From Marine Group II euryarchaeote MED-G38 (GTDB taxonomy: Archaea > Thermoplasmatota > Poseidoniia > Poseidoniales > Thalassarchaeaceae): DNA of 64,000 nucleotides. The stretch is from assembly GCA_002457145.1 (NCBI GenBank), contig NTJP01000006.1, forward strand, positions 43,088-107,087, given 5' to 3'. Positions 12,501 to 21,083 of the stretch are shown here, piece after piece. The notes beneath the pieces are model-generated. The model worked only from the letters and a program-made list of their open reading frames with translations. It was not told the origin of the DNA and did no database searches. Position numbers and translations under genes: made by a program. How positions within the stretch are numbered: position 1 is the stretch's first letter; each line of letters opens with the position of its first letter.

Positions 12501-15500
12501 GAAATCTTTTCCATAAATATCAAAGGATTTACCATTCCAATCACCTCCTGCAAAACCAGTAACTTTCCTACTAGGCATTCCTGCATGCCTCAACATAACA
12601 GCAAATAAAGATGTGAATTCATCACAGCTTCCTTCAAGGGAAGAGTTTAGAATCCAATGAGACAAATCACTTTCTGAGCCTAAATCATTAGGCCTTGAAG
12701 ACCCATCATGATTCCTTAAGAAAGTAAAAGTTTCATTACCATTTATTATGAAGTCTTGTATTGCAATAATTTTATCCCATGCAGAAACCGCTCCAGAACT
12801 GTTTATTACTTGTTGAGTGATATTATTTACAAATTGTCCAGCACTAGAGAGATAGACATTAGGAAGGTCAGTAGCATAAGAACTAGCAGTGAAAAATGTT
12901 GAGTTTTCTCTTATTTCTGAAGAGAAAATAATTTCTGGTGCAGAAATAAATAAAGAATCTATATTAGAGTTATCAATGATAATATCACGTGTAAAATTTG
13001 AGAAATTTAATCCTGCAGTAAATTCTGTCCAACTATCAAATTCAAATACATTATAGGGGGCTATTAATTCAATACCAGGAGTCAATAATCCACTATCAAA
13101 TACTAATTCCCAATCAGTTGCAGAGGATGAATTCCAGAAAGCAGGATCTGAAACTCCTTGGCTGATATTGGAGGTTGGAGTTATTACAGTATTTCCTAAA
13201 AGTGAAGAATTAACACCCCAAGAAGCCCCAGTGTAAGAATCATAAGTATGCCATCTCCAGTAATGTTTCAGAGTTGGATCTGCTCCTGAGGATAAATTGT
13301 AAGCAGAAAAATATAGTGAATTGTAATCAATATCATCACTGGAATTGAAGGGATCAGAGATAGAATCCACGCAATCTGTTGACCAGAATGATTCTGGGCA
13401 TTCTTGGCCATCTGGGATTCCTCCACCATCTGTATCTGGATCTAACCAATCAGTACCGATATCCTGCTCGATAGTGTCCGGTATTCCATCACCATCGGTA
13501 TCTGTAGGGTTGATATCGTCTGAAGGGTTATTTTGTGGATTAGTTCCATCGAGATACTCTTGGCCATCTGAAACTCCTCCATTGTCGGAATCAGATTGAT
13601 TCCACAATGTGAGATAAGTATCTAATGTCATATTCCCAGGAGAAATTCCAAATGACAAACTACATCCAGTGTTATTTTCAAAATAATTATTTAATCCATC
13701 GCCATCTGTATCTAATAAATTATGACAAGGTTCCATAGGATTAGTTGAATTTTGAATTTCGGATAAATCATCTACACCATCTCCATCTGAATCTGTCATA
13801 TTTATGCTTGAAACAAATCCCCATGTACCTTCTAATTCTTCCCAATCTGCTAAGCCGTCTGAATCTAAGTCAGGATAATCATCATCACAATGAGGGTCGT
13901 TAATAGCCCCTACAGTTGCATTCCAACACCATGAACCATTCGTAATAATTATTGAAGATACGCCTAAAGGCATGTCAGTATCTACACCTCGTAAAGTGTC
14001 TCCAAATATACTGCTAAATCTGAAACCTGTTAAATTACCCGATAATGATACATAATATGCCATAGGGGCTTGATTTTGTCTCCAATCAACAGGATTTGGA
14101 TTTATTTTATCCGTAGAATTTAGTTGTAAAGTATTCACATTAGAATCCCAAGATAATACTATGAATTCTAGATCAAGAGTCGAAACGCAAGGATTAGTAG
14201 ACCTCATAAAATCTAATTCATCACCATCATTTATTCCCCCTCCATCTGAATCAGGATTATCCCAAAATGTACAAGTTAGATTTTCTTCCCAATTTTGTAA
14301 TCCATCATTATCAATATCTCCTTCATCTTCTATCCTAGTTGGATCCGTTTCTCCTTCATCAACAATCCCATTTCCATTTGTATCTTCTTCACCATCTTCA
14401 AGATGGTCGTCATCGGTGTTATTATCCCGTGGATCAGAAGGTTGTTCCGGATCCCCATAAAGCCCGTTTACTTCAATACCATCAGGTATTCCATCACTGT
14501 CAGTATCTGGTTCTGTTGGATCTGTTAGTAGAATTAAAGCTTCATATGAATCATTCAGGCCGTCTCCATCTGTATCGTTATTCTGAGGATCTGTTTGCGT
14601 TATTCCATCTACCTCAGCAGTAAATATTTGACAACCTCCTGGGCCTAATTCAAGAACGGGGTTGCAAGGAGATGTAGTGAAGGTCATATTTACAGGACCT
14701 GGTCTAAAATATTGAGTGGGAGGGAAAGTGCTACCATTTCTTGTATTCCAGGCTGGATTAATATATTCATACAAATTAATTAATCCATCGCCATCAGGAT
14801 CACCGAAGGTTCCATCCATATTAGAATTGGACGTAGGATCAAGCCCATATGCCACTTCCCAGCCATCGGGAATTCCATCGCCATCAGTATCCCATCCATT
14901 TACATCTTCATCAATTAGGCCATCGCCATCATCATCATCCGAGGAACAATCAGCATCTCCGTCTTTATCATTATCGAAATCATCTACCAATCCGTCTCCA
15001 TCGTTATCAAAGGTATCAGCGCATATATTTCCAACTGGATCTTCATCGAACCCGTCTCCTCCTGTACCTTGAAGAAGTTGCATAGCACTTTCTTCATCCC
15101 AATTACTTACAGGTACAGTACCATTCCACCATACACCATTATCCAATTCATTTGGAGTCCCTGAAAAGTCCCAATTAGAAGGAATTGAATATAAATATTC
15201 ATTTAAATTATTCAGTGAGTCTAGATCTGGATCACCAGTGGATCCATTATTACCCAAAGAAGAAAGTGGATCTAATCCATACTGCCACTCCCAACCATCA
15301 GGTAAGCCATCATTATCTGTATCCCAATCTTGTGGCTGAGTATTAATTAAAAATTCAAGACCATAACTTAAACCATCACCATCCTGATCGGTTGTAGCCA
15401 TAGCTTTCCAAATTCCAAACTCTAATGCCGATAGAGAAGCACACAGCATTACAAAACTAAAGAATACAGCTGAACGTGTCTTTCTTAGCTGAACTCCTTT

Positions 15501-15527
15501 GTCAGAATACTCAAATGACACACTCAT
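6588..15527 (-). CDS. Giant surface protein: Ca-binding (thrombospondin type 3-like) repeats, transglutaminase-like domain, Ig-like repeats, TM helix, DUF4129-like cytoplasmic tail
   Basis: 2979 aa; repeated DxDxDGxxD motifs, SCDEFTSLFAVMLRHAGMPSRKVTGF...WWVEVHL...GWIPFEACPD, many Ig-like repeats, TM SDDSFFQSTIFGIMFIILVSSLVGTFVFF, tail with RRGFETVREFELAIRLALPEI...LDRIFEEARYSSH. Confidence 0.85.
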   Translation of the reverse strand: MSVSFEYSDKGVQLRKTRSAVFFSFVMLCASLSALEFGIWKAMATTDQDGDGLSYGLEFLINTQPQDWDTDNDGLPDGWEWQYGLDPLSSLGNNGSTGDPDLDSLNNLNEYLYSIPSNWDFSGTPNELDNGVWWNGTVPVSNWDEESAMQLLQGTGGDGFDEDPVGNICADTFDNDGDGLVDDFDNDKDGDADCSSDDDDGDGLIDEDVNGWDTDGDGIPDGWEVAYGLDPTSNSNMDGTFGDPDGDGLINLYEYINPAWNTRNGSTFPPTQYFRPGPVNMTFTTSPCNPVLELGPGGCQIFTAEVDGITQTDPQNNDTDGDGLNDSYEALILLTDPTEPDTDSDGIPDGIEVNGLYGDPEQPSDPRDNNTDDDHLEDGEEDTNGNGIVDEGETDPTRIEDEGDIDNDGLQNWEENLTCTFWDNPDSDGGGINDGDELDFMRSTNPCVSTLDLEFIVLSWDSNVNTLQLNSTDKINPNPVDWRQNQAPMAYYVSLSGNLTGFRFSSIFGDTLRGVDTDMPLGVSSIIITNGSWCWNATVGAINDPHCDDDYPDLDSDGLADWEELEGTWGFVSSINMTDSDGDGVDDLSEIQNSTNPMEPCHNLLDTDGDGLNNYFENNTGCSLSFGISPGNMTLDTYLTLWNQSDSDNGGVSDGQEYLDGTNPQNNPSDDINPTDTDGDGIPDTIEQDIGTDWLDPDTDGGGIPDGQECPESFWSTDCVDSISDPFNSSDDIDYNSLYFSAYNLSSGADPTLKHYWRWHTYDSYTGASWGVNSSLLGNTVITPTSNISQGVSDPAFWNSSSATDWELVFDSGLLTPGIELIAPYNVFEFDSWTEFTAGLNFSNFTRDIIIDNSNIDSLFISAPEIIFSSEIRENSTFFTASSYATDLPNVYLSSAGQFVNNITQQVINSSGAVSAWDKIIAIQDFIINGNETFTFLRNHDGSSRPNDLGSESDLSHWILNSSLEGSCDEFTSLFAVMLRHAGMPSRKVTGFAGGDWNGKSFDIYGKDFTWWVEVHLQTNQNQGNLDMGWIPFEACPDMSLVEVTNLSWSPDTLKRDLSGENISVEGVLKFVDNSSVAPEIDLSLYLISPLEISNIPGSASLNEYLVATTTTDENGHFNLSGLPDEIISPGYASLVIQTSKKNYVGDQGISFSWTINITDNVNISILEPLPIVEPMLGVGVNTTISGQMSWESSPKIDPTLVDNLQLELSYSTSLDGDVIISTEIGAGGYFEFIVPIQDNEPLGIINATLDFFGWHQDDFNNLSNPLYHANPKSLTLPLNITPSPNMSITLESSNINNTIIDINSFIYLNGTVLSRGLNPSSLNGSLSLDMRRSDMNGPYVNLKNWILNESSWTSNPGEFEILWFFNESEVPIPAGPVEVKFQFNADNLSASDQETFSDIFGIRSEIYFNYTLVPDMRGTLIDVDVTLSDHTGTSFASFLGNYTLDFNGTQVWNFSDPPTPKLLIEWTPSLDIAPGDYSWELSYSGTTWLKPSNIVDQIRIRGRANVTTNIGSEWSQGGDLSSPNWISGVARDIILGNTIVGNNSSISLTLQVPSNLPPSPDGFPAAPLVYELAFGWIDEQTGEYNLSFVMPGDIASGVYDLRIDLDFSVNPPQGGRYYQDNSVLLVQAGIQSEFLVTTNDSVAIVVAGENIQLNATINDIADLSRLSNVTVEIYFDWGGPSQNLLQIVQTDSDGTASFDSLISSDTAPGYYELRIFAPDDLTDNLDDEDAGRWLSHEIFINLTVQVPSLVQINSIPSEVTALQFFTVSGVVMDLVDANRTVQGPVDIEIFFLDDPEEILVSDFTTTINGSFTISVPTDVSGDGVSSGLKTLIVSVVNDSSPFYLTGTGDTSILVRGIPNFIDTSPFINTVVDRGSSISMAATLVEFNDNNRPLSDFSVTVKFHDTWLSTNLTGEEGEVDFLFTVPNNHPLGLINVSFFFNGSETLHSTIKIINTITIRSSTSIEIYPIVANPFPGDFFNITGSLTSDNNTALTNRQGTLLSPALTFSIDGDFNTFIVSSISIDSEGNWSAEIRLDLSFPRGVHNIDVVFTPGVSYYGESTNNSIFDSRGYSLLSILSPLDLDPDSRTIRGNSISINISIIDNAGSAVIAVPYDVSIDDVIVESGFTDSNGESTSIISINPFTSPGPIIITVSFDGINGSTGLLGDESWTRVVILAPTVIEILEITGSFIAGEKITFQGTLTDEHGQNLLSSEAPVGGILHLFIDDIDVGPIYTSQSNATTTLWNITYDVPSEINYGGHSASVKFLGGFTWVDPMGQGDSLNPEYYLSSLATINFNISQLSQVIITTPPSDVDRNDLVLIEGQLTDKIGREIPGRNLEVFMNEQFMTDLTVDENGEFSVYIPIPPDMELGPQIVKIIFAGEEFILPSNSSTIFVVHGPVFPFLYTPNSVAVGDSLLIKGTVKDNLQDGWLSNHTIEILVDGVLMGITTSNSTGHWEYDWTIPESLDIGNHTLTAFSPSQGYHRQGIHETNLTVAYHTVISLSIESNSMTRGEYWKFNGRLYEGDTPYQLGLEDREISVLLDGVEISKLYTNNDGSFMYNHSLGYQISRGIHDVNFLFEGELFYLPSNTNITTYVKSDISIELSPITHTIIRSSENQPIKIQGFVREIGGQFNIFENLTLKLYYGESDLPFRNDPWASSGTLNFQIISSAREFMEPGINNLELVIQSDESRYLNGASINIDVTVLVSVDFDFSSLDLSNGQRILRGSVNLTANDTGEVLPNIPMSALLVNGSTTHFSSIKLTDDNGRFNYEFKSLSPLPPLSDKASWGILNVQLSSDSDFIDPLSLSGLVLQGNLEISYEVTSDDSFFQSTIFGIMFIILVSSLVGTFVFFNRRKMSEMSEIAGIFNYASELLAAGDEVRVAIFECYQNLCEVFMRRGFLRRGFETVREFELAIRLALPEISENSLVALDRIFEEARYSSHILGESDRKNAQGALSLVINELEELQEVPSRDQELIELEN

Positions 15528-15606
15528 AAAACTACCCTAAAACTATGGCGTTATTATAAGGGTCTTAAGAAGAATGGAGCGTCGTTCATACATATCTTAG
15601 AAATAA

Positions 15607-18540
15607 TTAAACTAGTTCTATATCATCTTGTTCATATTTATCAGGAGTTATATCTTCATCCACCATGATAGGATCAGGTATATCAATATTATTTTGAGAG
15701 TTTTCATCTTCATTACCACTATCAGATAACATCTCCAAATAAGCCATCTGAGTGGCCCATTTTCTCCTATTCATACGACTCTGTACCCCTGCGAATATAA
15801 TTAAAATTGCTACTAAGGCGAAAACCATTGTTGAAAATCTTGGATGAGTGATTTCATTGATTATTATTTCCTTAATTGAAGATATTTCTATTACAGCATT
15901 TAGTTGGAATTCAGCTGTAAATTCATCTGAAAAACTTTGTTCTGTGTCCAAAGGGGATGCGGTAATTGAAATCGGTATTTTATCACCATTATTTGCATCA
16001 TCTGGAACTAATACTTCAACAGTAAAAGTTTCTTCATCGAAGGCATCTAATTCTATTAAGGGCGAACCAGATTTTCCTTCTATTGTTATACTCCAACCTG
16101 TTTCTTCTACAGACGAATCCAACAAAACGGTCATAGGAGTATTTGCTTGATTGCGGACTTTCATTTGTATTGAATAAGGCTCTCCCGGAATGAATCTTGA
16201 AATCGGAGAAACTTGAACAATTTCTAAGTCTGGATCACCTTCGCCGATTTCAAATGTCATAGGTAAATCAAAATATCTTGGATTGGGGTCTTCTGTGTCT
16301 TCTATTATTCTCAAATAAAGTGTATGATTACCAGCTTCAACCTGATCAGTCAGTGTAATTGATACAAAAACTTCAGTATAGTCATCAGGACCTAAAGTAA
16401 CTCTTGGTACTGATATTCCGTCTTTATCCTTGACTGTAAATTGCCATTGACCAAATACTGGATTGATATCAAGATTTTTCAATAGCGAGGCAGGATTTTG
16501 AATTCTCCATTGTGTTGAAGCTTGATCGTTTTCCATAGTATTTGTTATCCTAGCCCTTAAATCGACGGTAGGATTATCTGAATTAGGTGCACAAAGAGAA
16601 ACCTCAATCTGGCCTAGAGGTGTACCATCACAATCTTGAGATACCTCTGCCCTTATCCCAAATGTTCTTTGAATGGTAAAAATAATAGTGGAACGTAAAG
16701 AAGCATTTCCTTCACTGATTATTTCTAGTTCAATTTGACCAATATCTGAATCTTCTCTGTCATCAGAAGGTTTTATACTGAATTTCAAGGTTTGTGTGGA
16801 ATGTCTTTCTAATAATGAGATATGAAATGTGCCATCTCCATCGTCTTCTAGAATTCTATTACCAGTATCGTTATCAAATATCTGGAAAATAGCTTTTGAG
16901 CGTTTTAATATGTCTATTCTAAAGGAATCTGCATCAAAACCTGTATTAAATACTTCTAAAATAAATGGATTGAATTCCCCGTACTCAACATATCTTGGTA
17001 TGTCTGGATCAATGGAATCTCCCCTAGTTGAATTAGCTATGGCTACATCATGTTCTTCCGACCAAAGAGAAATTTCTGGCGGTTGGTAAACATCAATTTT
17101 TTCTAAATCTAGTTCCAACAAATCTGAGTGCACTACTGTTAATATGCCATCATCATTCAATGCTTCTGCTTGAGCGGTTATTTTTATTTTACCAGGCGTC
17201 CTACTCAAATCATCAGGAGCTCTTAATGACAATATTGGATTTAATATATCTCCACCCTGATCTAGAGTATAGCCTCCTGGCGAGTCAAATTCTACTAACC
17301 AAGAAGTACCCAATGCAGTTTGGACGCTTAATTCAACATCCATTGATTTTGTAGAATCTCCTCTGTGAACTAGTTGGAGTGGTATTGGTGTAATCTCCCC
17401 TGGTGCTATAAATTCGACATATCTATCAAATCTATGATTTAATGCAACGCCCCATTGTTTCATTTGTATCTTTTCGTGTTCAATTACAGCGGAATGACCT
17501 TGAATATCAGTTATCTCTAATTCAACTGAATATTCTCCGGAAGGTAAACCACTTGGATAGGTCCACAGATACTTACCATATATTCCAGAAGAAGTATCTT
17601 CAATATCTTCATTATCTTGAGATTGTATTTCTCTATCAATCCTGTAAACTCCATCTGGATCACGCATCAAAAGTTTTACATCTGCTATGTCATATCTTCC
17701 AAAAGCACTTTTAACATCAAAGGTAAATTGCATAGTTCTCTCAGAAATGATATCATTTGGATACCAAGTTAACTCAGGGCCTTCTACCAATTCTGAACCT
17801 TCTCTCTGTAAAACAATTAAACTATCAGAAATTGCATTAGCATCTACTTCAATACTTGAATATCTTGAATCCCCATCGATTTCGTTCCATGCAATTTCAG
17901 CCTCACATGAAGAAAATAATCCCCCTCCATCACAGCCAGACATAGATGCATCAACAATTACTTCTAACCTTTCATCTTTAGAAACTGTGAATTGATCTCT
18001 GGAACCTACATCTATTTCAAATAACTCATAATCAAAATCATCACAACTGCTTGTTATGCCAGAAACGCAGGCCTCATTGCTCAGAGATGCAGTACCAATT
18101 TGAGATCCTGAAGCCTTTAAAGTGATTGTCCATTCAACATTAGATCCACTTGGCCCTGATGCCTTGAGAAATAAGTATAATGGAATATAGTAACCAGAGC
18201 TACTTGAGGAACGAGTTTCAAAATCTAAGGAAGAACGTAATTTTGGTGTTGTGAATTCAATAGTTTCATCCAACACACTTCCTGTTTTCTGACCTCCTTC
18301 ATCAGGAACCTTGGTAGTAATTGAACCGTCACCTCCTCCAGAATCATTAGAGCTCTCTTCGGCAAAATACAACCTATACATGTTGGTATCTTGAGATGCA
18401 TAGTAATTCTTTTCAAATTCTTTATTTTCCACTAAATTTTGATTGAATGGGGCATAAATTGGAACTAAAAATAAGAAAGTAATAAAAAGTGCTATTCTAG
18501 TACTTTGCAGTGTAAAAATCGATGAACGACTATCTGGCAC
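15607..18540 (-). CDS. Large exported/surface protein with beta-sandwich (Ig/CARDB-like) repeats and C-terminal TM anchor
   Basis: 977 aa; N-terminal hydrophobic segment IALFITFLFLVPIYAPF, C-terminal TM FSTMVFALVAILIIFAGV followed by an acidic tail. Confidence 0.7.
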   Translation of the reverse strand: MPDSRSSIFTLQSTRIALFITFLFLVPIYAPFNQNLVENKEFEKNYYASQDTNMYRLYFAEESSNDSGGGDGSITTKVPDEGGQKTGSVLDETIEFTTPKLRSSLDFETRSSSSSGYYIPLYLFLKASGPSGSNVEWTITLKASGSQIGTASLSNEACVSGITSSCDDFDYELFEIDVGSRDQFTVSKDERLEVIVDASMSGCDGGGLFSSCEAEIAWNEIDGDSRYSSIEVDANAISDSLIVLQREGSELVEGPELTWYPNDIISERTMQFTFDVKSAFGRYDIADVKLLMRDPDGVYRIDREIQSQDNEDIEDTSSGIYGKYLWTYPSGLPSGEYSVELEITDIQGHSAVIEHEKIQMKQWGVALNHRFDRYVEFIAPGEITPIPLQLVHRGDSTKSMDVELSVQTALGTSWLVEFDSPGGYTLDQGGDILNPILSLRAPDDLSRTPGKIKITAQAEALNDDGILTVVHSDLLELDLEKIDVYQPPEISLWSEEHDVAIANSTRGDSIDPDIPRYVEYGEFNPFILEVFNTGFDADSFRIDILKRSKAIFQIFDNDTGNRILEDDGDGTFHISLLERHSTQTLKFSIKPSDDREDSDIGQIELEIISEGNASLRSTIIFTIQRTFGIRAEVSQDCDGTPLGQIEVSLCAPNSDNPTVDLRARITNTMENDQASTQWRIQNPASLLKNLDINPVFGQWQFTVKDKDGISVPRVTLGPDDYTEVFVSITLTDQVEAGNHTLYLRIIEDTEDPNPRYFDLPMTFEIGEGDPDLEIVQVSPISRFIPGEPYSIQMKVRNQANTPMTVLLDSSVEETGWSITIEGKSGSPLIELDAFDEETFTVEVLVPDDANNGDKIPISITASPLDTEQSFSDEFTAEFQLNAVIEISSIKEIIINEITHPRFSTMVFALVAILIIFAGVQSRMNRRKWATQMAYLEMLSDSGNEDENSQNNIDIPDPIMVDEDITPDKYEQDDIELV

Positions 18541-18656
18541 AGTTACCGGATATATTCAAATTGTTAAAACGTTCGGGAAGTTAGTACACTATATGCATCG
18601 TAATTAGGAGTAAATTATCAGTTTGTTTGAAAACATGAAGCCTCGGCGTTATACTT

Positions 18657-18741
18657 GCTGGGATACCCGAGCGGTCAAAGGGGCCGGACTTAAGCTCCGG
18701 TGGCAAGGCCTTCGTGGGTTCAAATCCCACTCCCAGCACCA
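18657..18741 (+). tRNA. tRNA-Leu (UAA), CCA encoded
   Basis: Acceptor GCTGGGA/TCCCAGC, anticodon stem CCGGA-CTTAAGC-TCCGG (anticodon TAA), long variable arm, T arm GTGGGTTCAAATCCCAC, discriminator A18738, CCA 18739-18741. Confidence 0.96.
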
Positions 18742-18756
18742 TAGAATTTTATGATA

Positions 18757-19155
18757 TTATTTTTTTCTAGAAACTGAACATCCAATATTACCTGAGTCTA
18801 GAATATCTAATTTTGAAACGATTACTGTGGCTGCTAAAACTTTCTCTGGTAATAACACATCGTCTAAAATATCATTAGCAAGTGTTTCTAAAAGCGATAC
18901 CCGTTTTCCTTGTGTTTTAGAATTTAAAATCTCAATTAGATATTCATAATTTAATGTATCATCAATATCATCACTTACTAATTCTTCGATACTATCAATT
19001 GCAACAAAAATATCAAACTTAATTCTCTGAGGATGGCCTATCTCAAAGCTATGAATTCCAATATCTATGGTTCGAACTACAGATTCTAAGAATATAGTTT
19101 GAAAAATCTTTTTATCACTAAAATTTTGTAAGAAGATACTTTTTAGAAGACTCAT
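18757..19155 (-). CDS. folB: Dihydroneopterin aldolase-like protein
   Basis: GIHSFEIGHPQRIKFDIFVAID...DDTLNYEYL...VSLLETLANDI matches FolB pattern; internal ATG at 19155 follows the SDR stop. Confidence 0.75.
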   Translation of the reverse strand: MSLLKSIFLQNFSDKKIFQTIFLESVVRTIDIGIHSFEIGHPQRIKFDIFVAIDSIEELVSDDIDDTLNYEYLIEILNSKTQGKRVSLLETLANDILDDVLLPEKVLAATVIVSKLDILDSGNIGCSVSRKK

Positions 19156-19156
19156 A

Positions 19157-19933
19157 CTAATTCTCCGTTTCAAAGAAAACGTCTCTTTTTCTAGAGAGAA
19201 ATCTCTCTCCTGAATCAACAAATATTATTTGCCCTGTTACAGATTTTGCTTGCATAAGATATGATACTGAGTCCGCGATATCTTCGGGACTTGGTCCGTT
19301 ACCTAAGGGTGTTTCAGATTGAGATTTTGAAAAACCGGATTCAGATTGTTCGGGGCTAGCAATTGTATGCCCAGGTGCAACAGCATTAACTCTTATGCTT
19401 GGAGCAAGTCCTCTTGCTAGAGTATCTGTTAAACCGAGTAAAGCAAATTTAGAAGCAGTATATGACAAGTAATCAGGATTGGGATTTGAAATTTTTTGAT
19501 CTAGAATGTTAACTACAGACGATTGTAATTTGCCGTTATTTAATTTATGTAATTCTTTAATAAGCAAAATTGGTGACCTGGCATTAATATTCATATGGTC
19601 ATTCCAAGAGATATCAGTAATTGATAATATGTCGTCATAAGAAAAAAGTGAAGCATTATTTACAATCCCTGAAATATGTCCCATAGCAGATTTTACTCTT
19701 GGTATTAATTTAGAAACAGCTTCTGAGTTGTTTAAATCAGCATCAAACGCGGCTGCTTCGCCTCCGATGGAATGTATTTTCTTGACTAGATTAAATGCAT
19801 CTTCTGATGATTTATTATAATGTATAGCTATTGAATAACCGTCCGAAGAAAGTTTTAGTGAAATTGCTTTTCCAATTCTTTTAGCGCCTCCAGTAACTAT
19901 TACAGTTCCCCGATTCATGTCTCTCCGAAGCAT
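19157..19933 (-). CDS. Short-chain dehydrogenase, pteridine reductase/FolM-like
   Basis: VTGGAKRIGKAI, IVNNASLF, LDQKISNPNPDYLSYTASKFAL, FVDSGERF; abuts folB. Confidence 0.75.
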   Translation of the reverse strand: MLRRDMNRGTVIVTGGAKRIGKAISLKLSSDGYSIAIHYNKSSEDAFNLVKKIHSIGGEAAAFDADLNNSEAVSKLIPRVKSAMGHISGIVNNASLFSYDDILSITDISWNDHMNINARSPILLIKELHKLNNGKLQSSVVNILDQKISNPNPDYLSYTASKFALLGLTDTLARGLAPSIRVNAVAPGHTIASPEQSESGFSKSQSETPLGNGPSPEDIADSVSYLMQAKSVTGQIIFVDSGERFLSRKRDVFFETEN

Positions 19934-20012
19934 CTAGTTTTTACAAGGTTTAGGAAGATAGGGAGAGACAAGTATGATAATAGTTAATGTTTATGTTCTT
20001 TTGGAGGAACTA

Positions 20013-21074
20013 ATGACGCCGCGTCTTCCAATAGTTGAAAGCAGCGAAAATAGAGATTCTGGAATTTCCAAAGTCAAAAAAATGAATGCTATTGAAAGAC
20101 GTAAAGCGAATAAAAAAAGGCTCCCAGAATGGTTTAAGACTTCCTTACCAATAGGTGATGCTCAGAAAAAATTTAATGAGGCTAGAATGAATGTCAGAGA
20201 ACACGGACTGAATACAGTTTGCGAGGAGGCCAAATGTCCTAATATCCATGATTGTTGGGGCAGAGGTACTGCAACATTTATGATTGCAGGAGAAGTTTGT
20301 ACAAGAGGTTGTAGATTCTGTGCTGTAGGCACAGTAAAAAGCCCCGAGGATTTAAATAAAAATGAACCTAAAGAACTAGCAAGTGCAATAAAGCAAATGG
20401 GTTTAGAATATGCAGTGATTACCGTCGTTAACAGAGATGATTTAGAAGATGGCGGTGCTGAGCACTACAGAAACTGTATTATTGAAGTAAAGAAGGAAAA
20501 TCCTGATGTTGGATTGGAATTATTATGCTCAGATCTAGATGGTAATTTGGATGCACTAGAGATACTATTAGATAAAATACCCTTGAAAGTATTTGCTCAT
20601 AATGTTGAATGCGTTCCTAGATTAGATTCTACAGTAAGAGATCCGAGAGCATCATTTAGTCAATCATTAACTATTCTTGCAATGGCTCGAAAACTAAGGC
20701 CTGATCTGAAAATCAAATCAAGTATAATGGTAGGCATTGGAGAGACCGATGAAGAAATTATTGAAGCGATGAAGTTACTAAGAACAGCAGGTGTTGATAT
20801 GATAACTTTGGGACAATATCTCCAACCAAGCCATAAACATCTTCCAGTTTCTCGATTTCCAGAACCAAATAAATTTGCTATTTGGGATGGTTTAGCAAGA
20901 GAGATGGGTTTCAAGGCAGTAGCAAGTGGACCTTTGGTACGCTCTTCTTACAGAGCAGGTTTGTTGTTTAATGAATCAAATGGAGGAGTTCCTGTAGCAT
21001 TACAAAATTCTACTGGATCAGCGGTATCAAATATTTCCTATCATAACTCAGATAGGACAGTAATTACAAAGTAA
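20013..21074 (+). CDS. lipA: Lipoyl synthase
   Basis: CEEAKCPNIHDCW, radical SAM CTRGCRFCAVGT, TLGQYLQPSHKHLPV; ATG 20013 preceded by GGAGG. Confidence 0.96.
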   Translation: MTPRLPIVESSENRDSGISKVKKMNAIERRKANKKRLPEWFKTSLPIGDAQKKFNEARMNVREHGLNTVCEEAKCPNIHDCWGRGTATFMIAGEVCTRGCRFCAVGTVKSPEDLNKNEPKELASAIKQMGLEYAVITVVNRDDLEDGGAEHYRNCIIEVKKENPDVGLELLCSDLDGNLDALEILLDKIPLKVFAHNVECVPRLDSTVRDPRASFSQSLTILAMARKLRPDLKIKSSIMVGIGETDEEIIEAMKLLRTAGVDMITLGQYLQPSHKHLPVSRFPEPNKFAIWDGLAREMGFKAVASGPLVRSSYRAGLLFNESNGGVPVALQNSTGSAVSNISYHNSDRTVITK

Positions 21075-21083
21075 TATAATAAG

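Noticed and set aside
13345-15085. Several + strand ORFs (Ser/Pro- or His-rich) opposite the giant protein's Ca-binding repeats
   Set aside because: Antisense shadows of the repetitive GAT/GGT Asp-Gly codons; low-complexity products, no independent coding signal.
13345-15500. Short recurring ccatcgccatc/ccatctgtatc units resembling a CRISPR or DNA repeat array
   Set aside because: Imperfect, irregularly spaced and in frame with a Ca-binding protein repeat; no spacers or cas genes.
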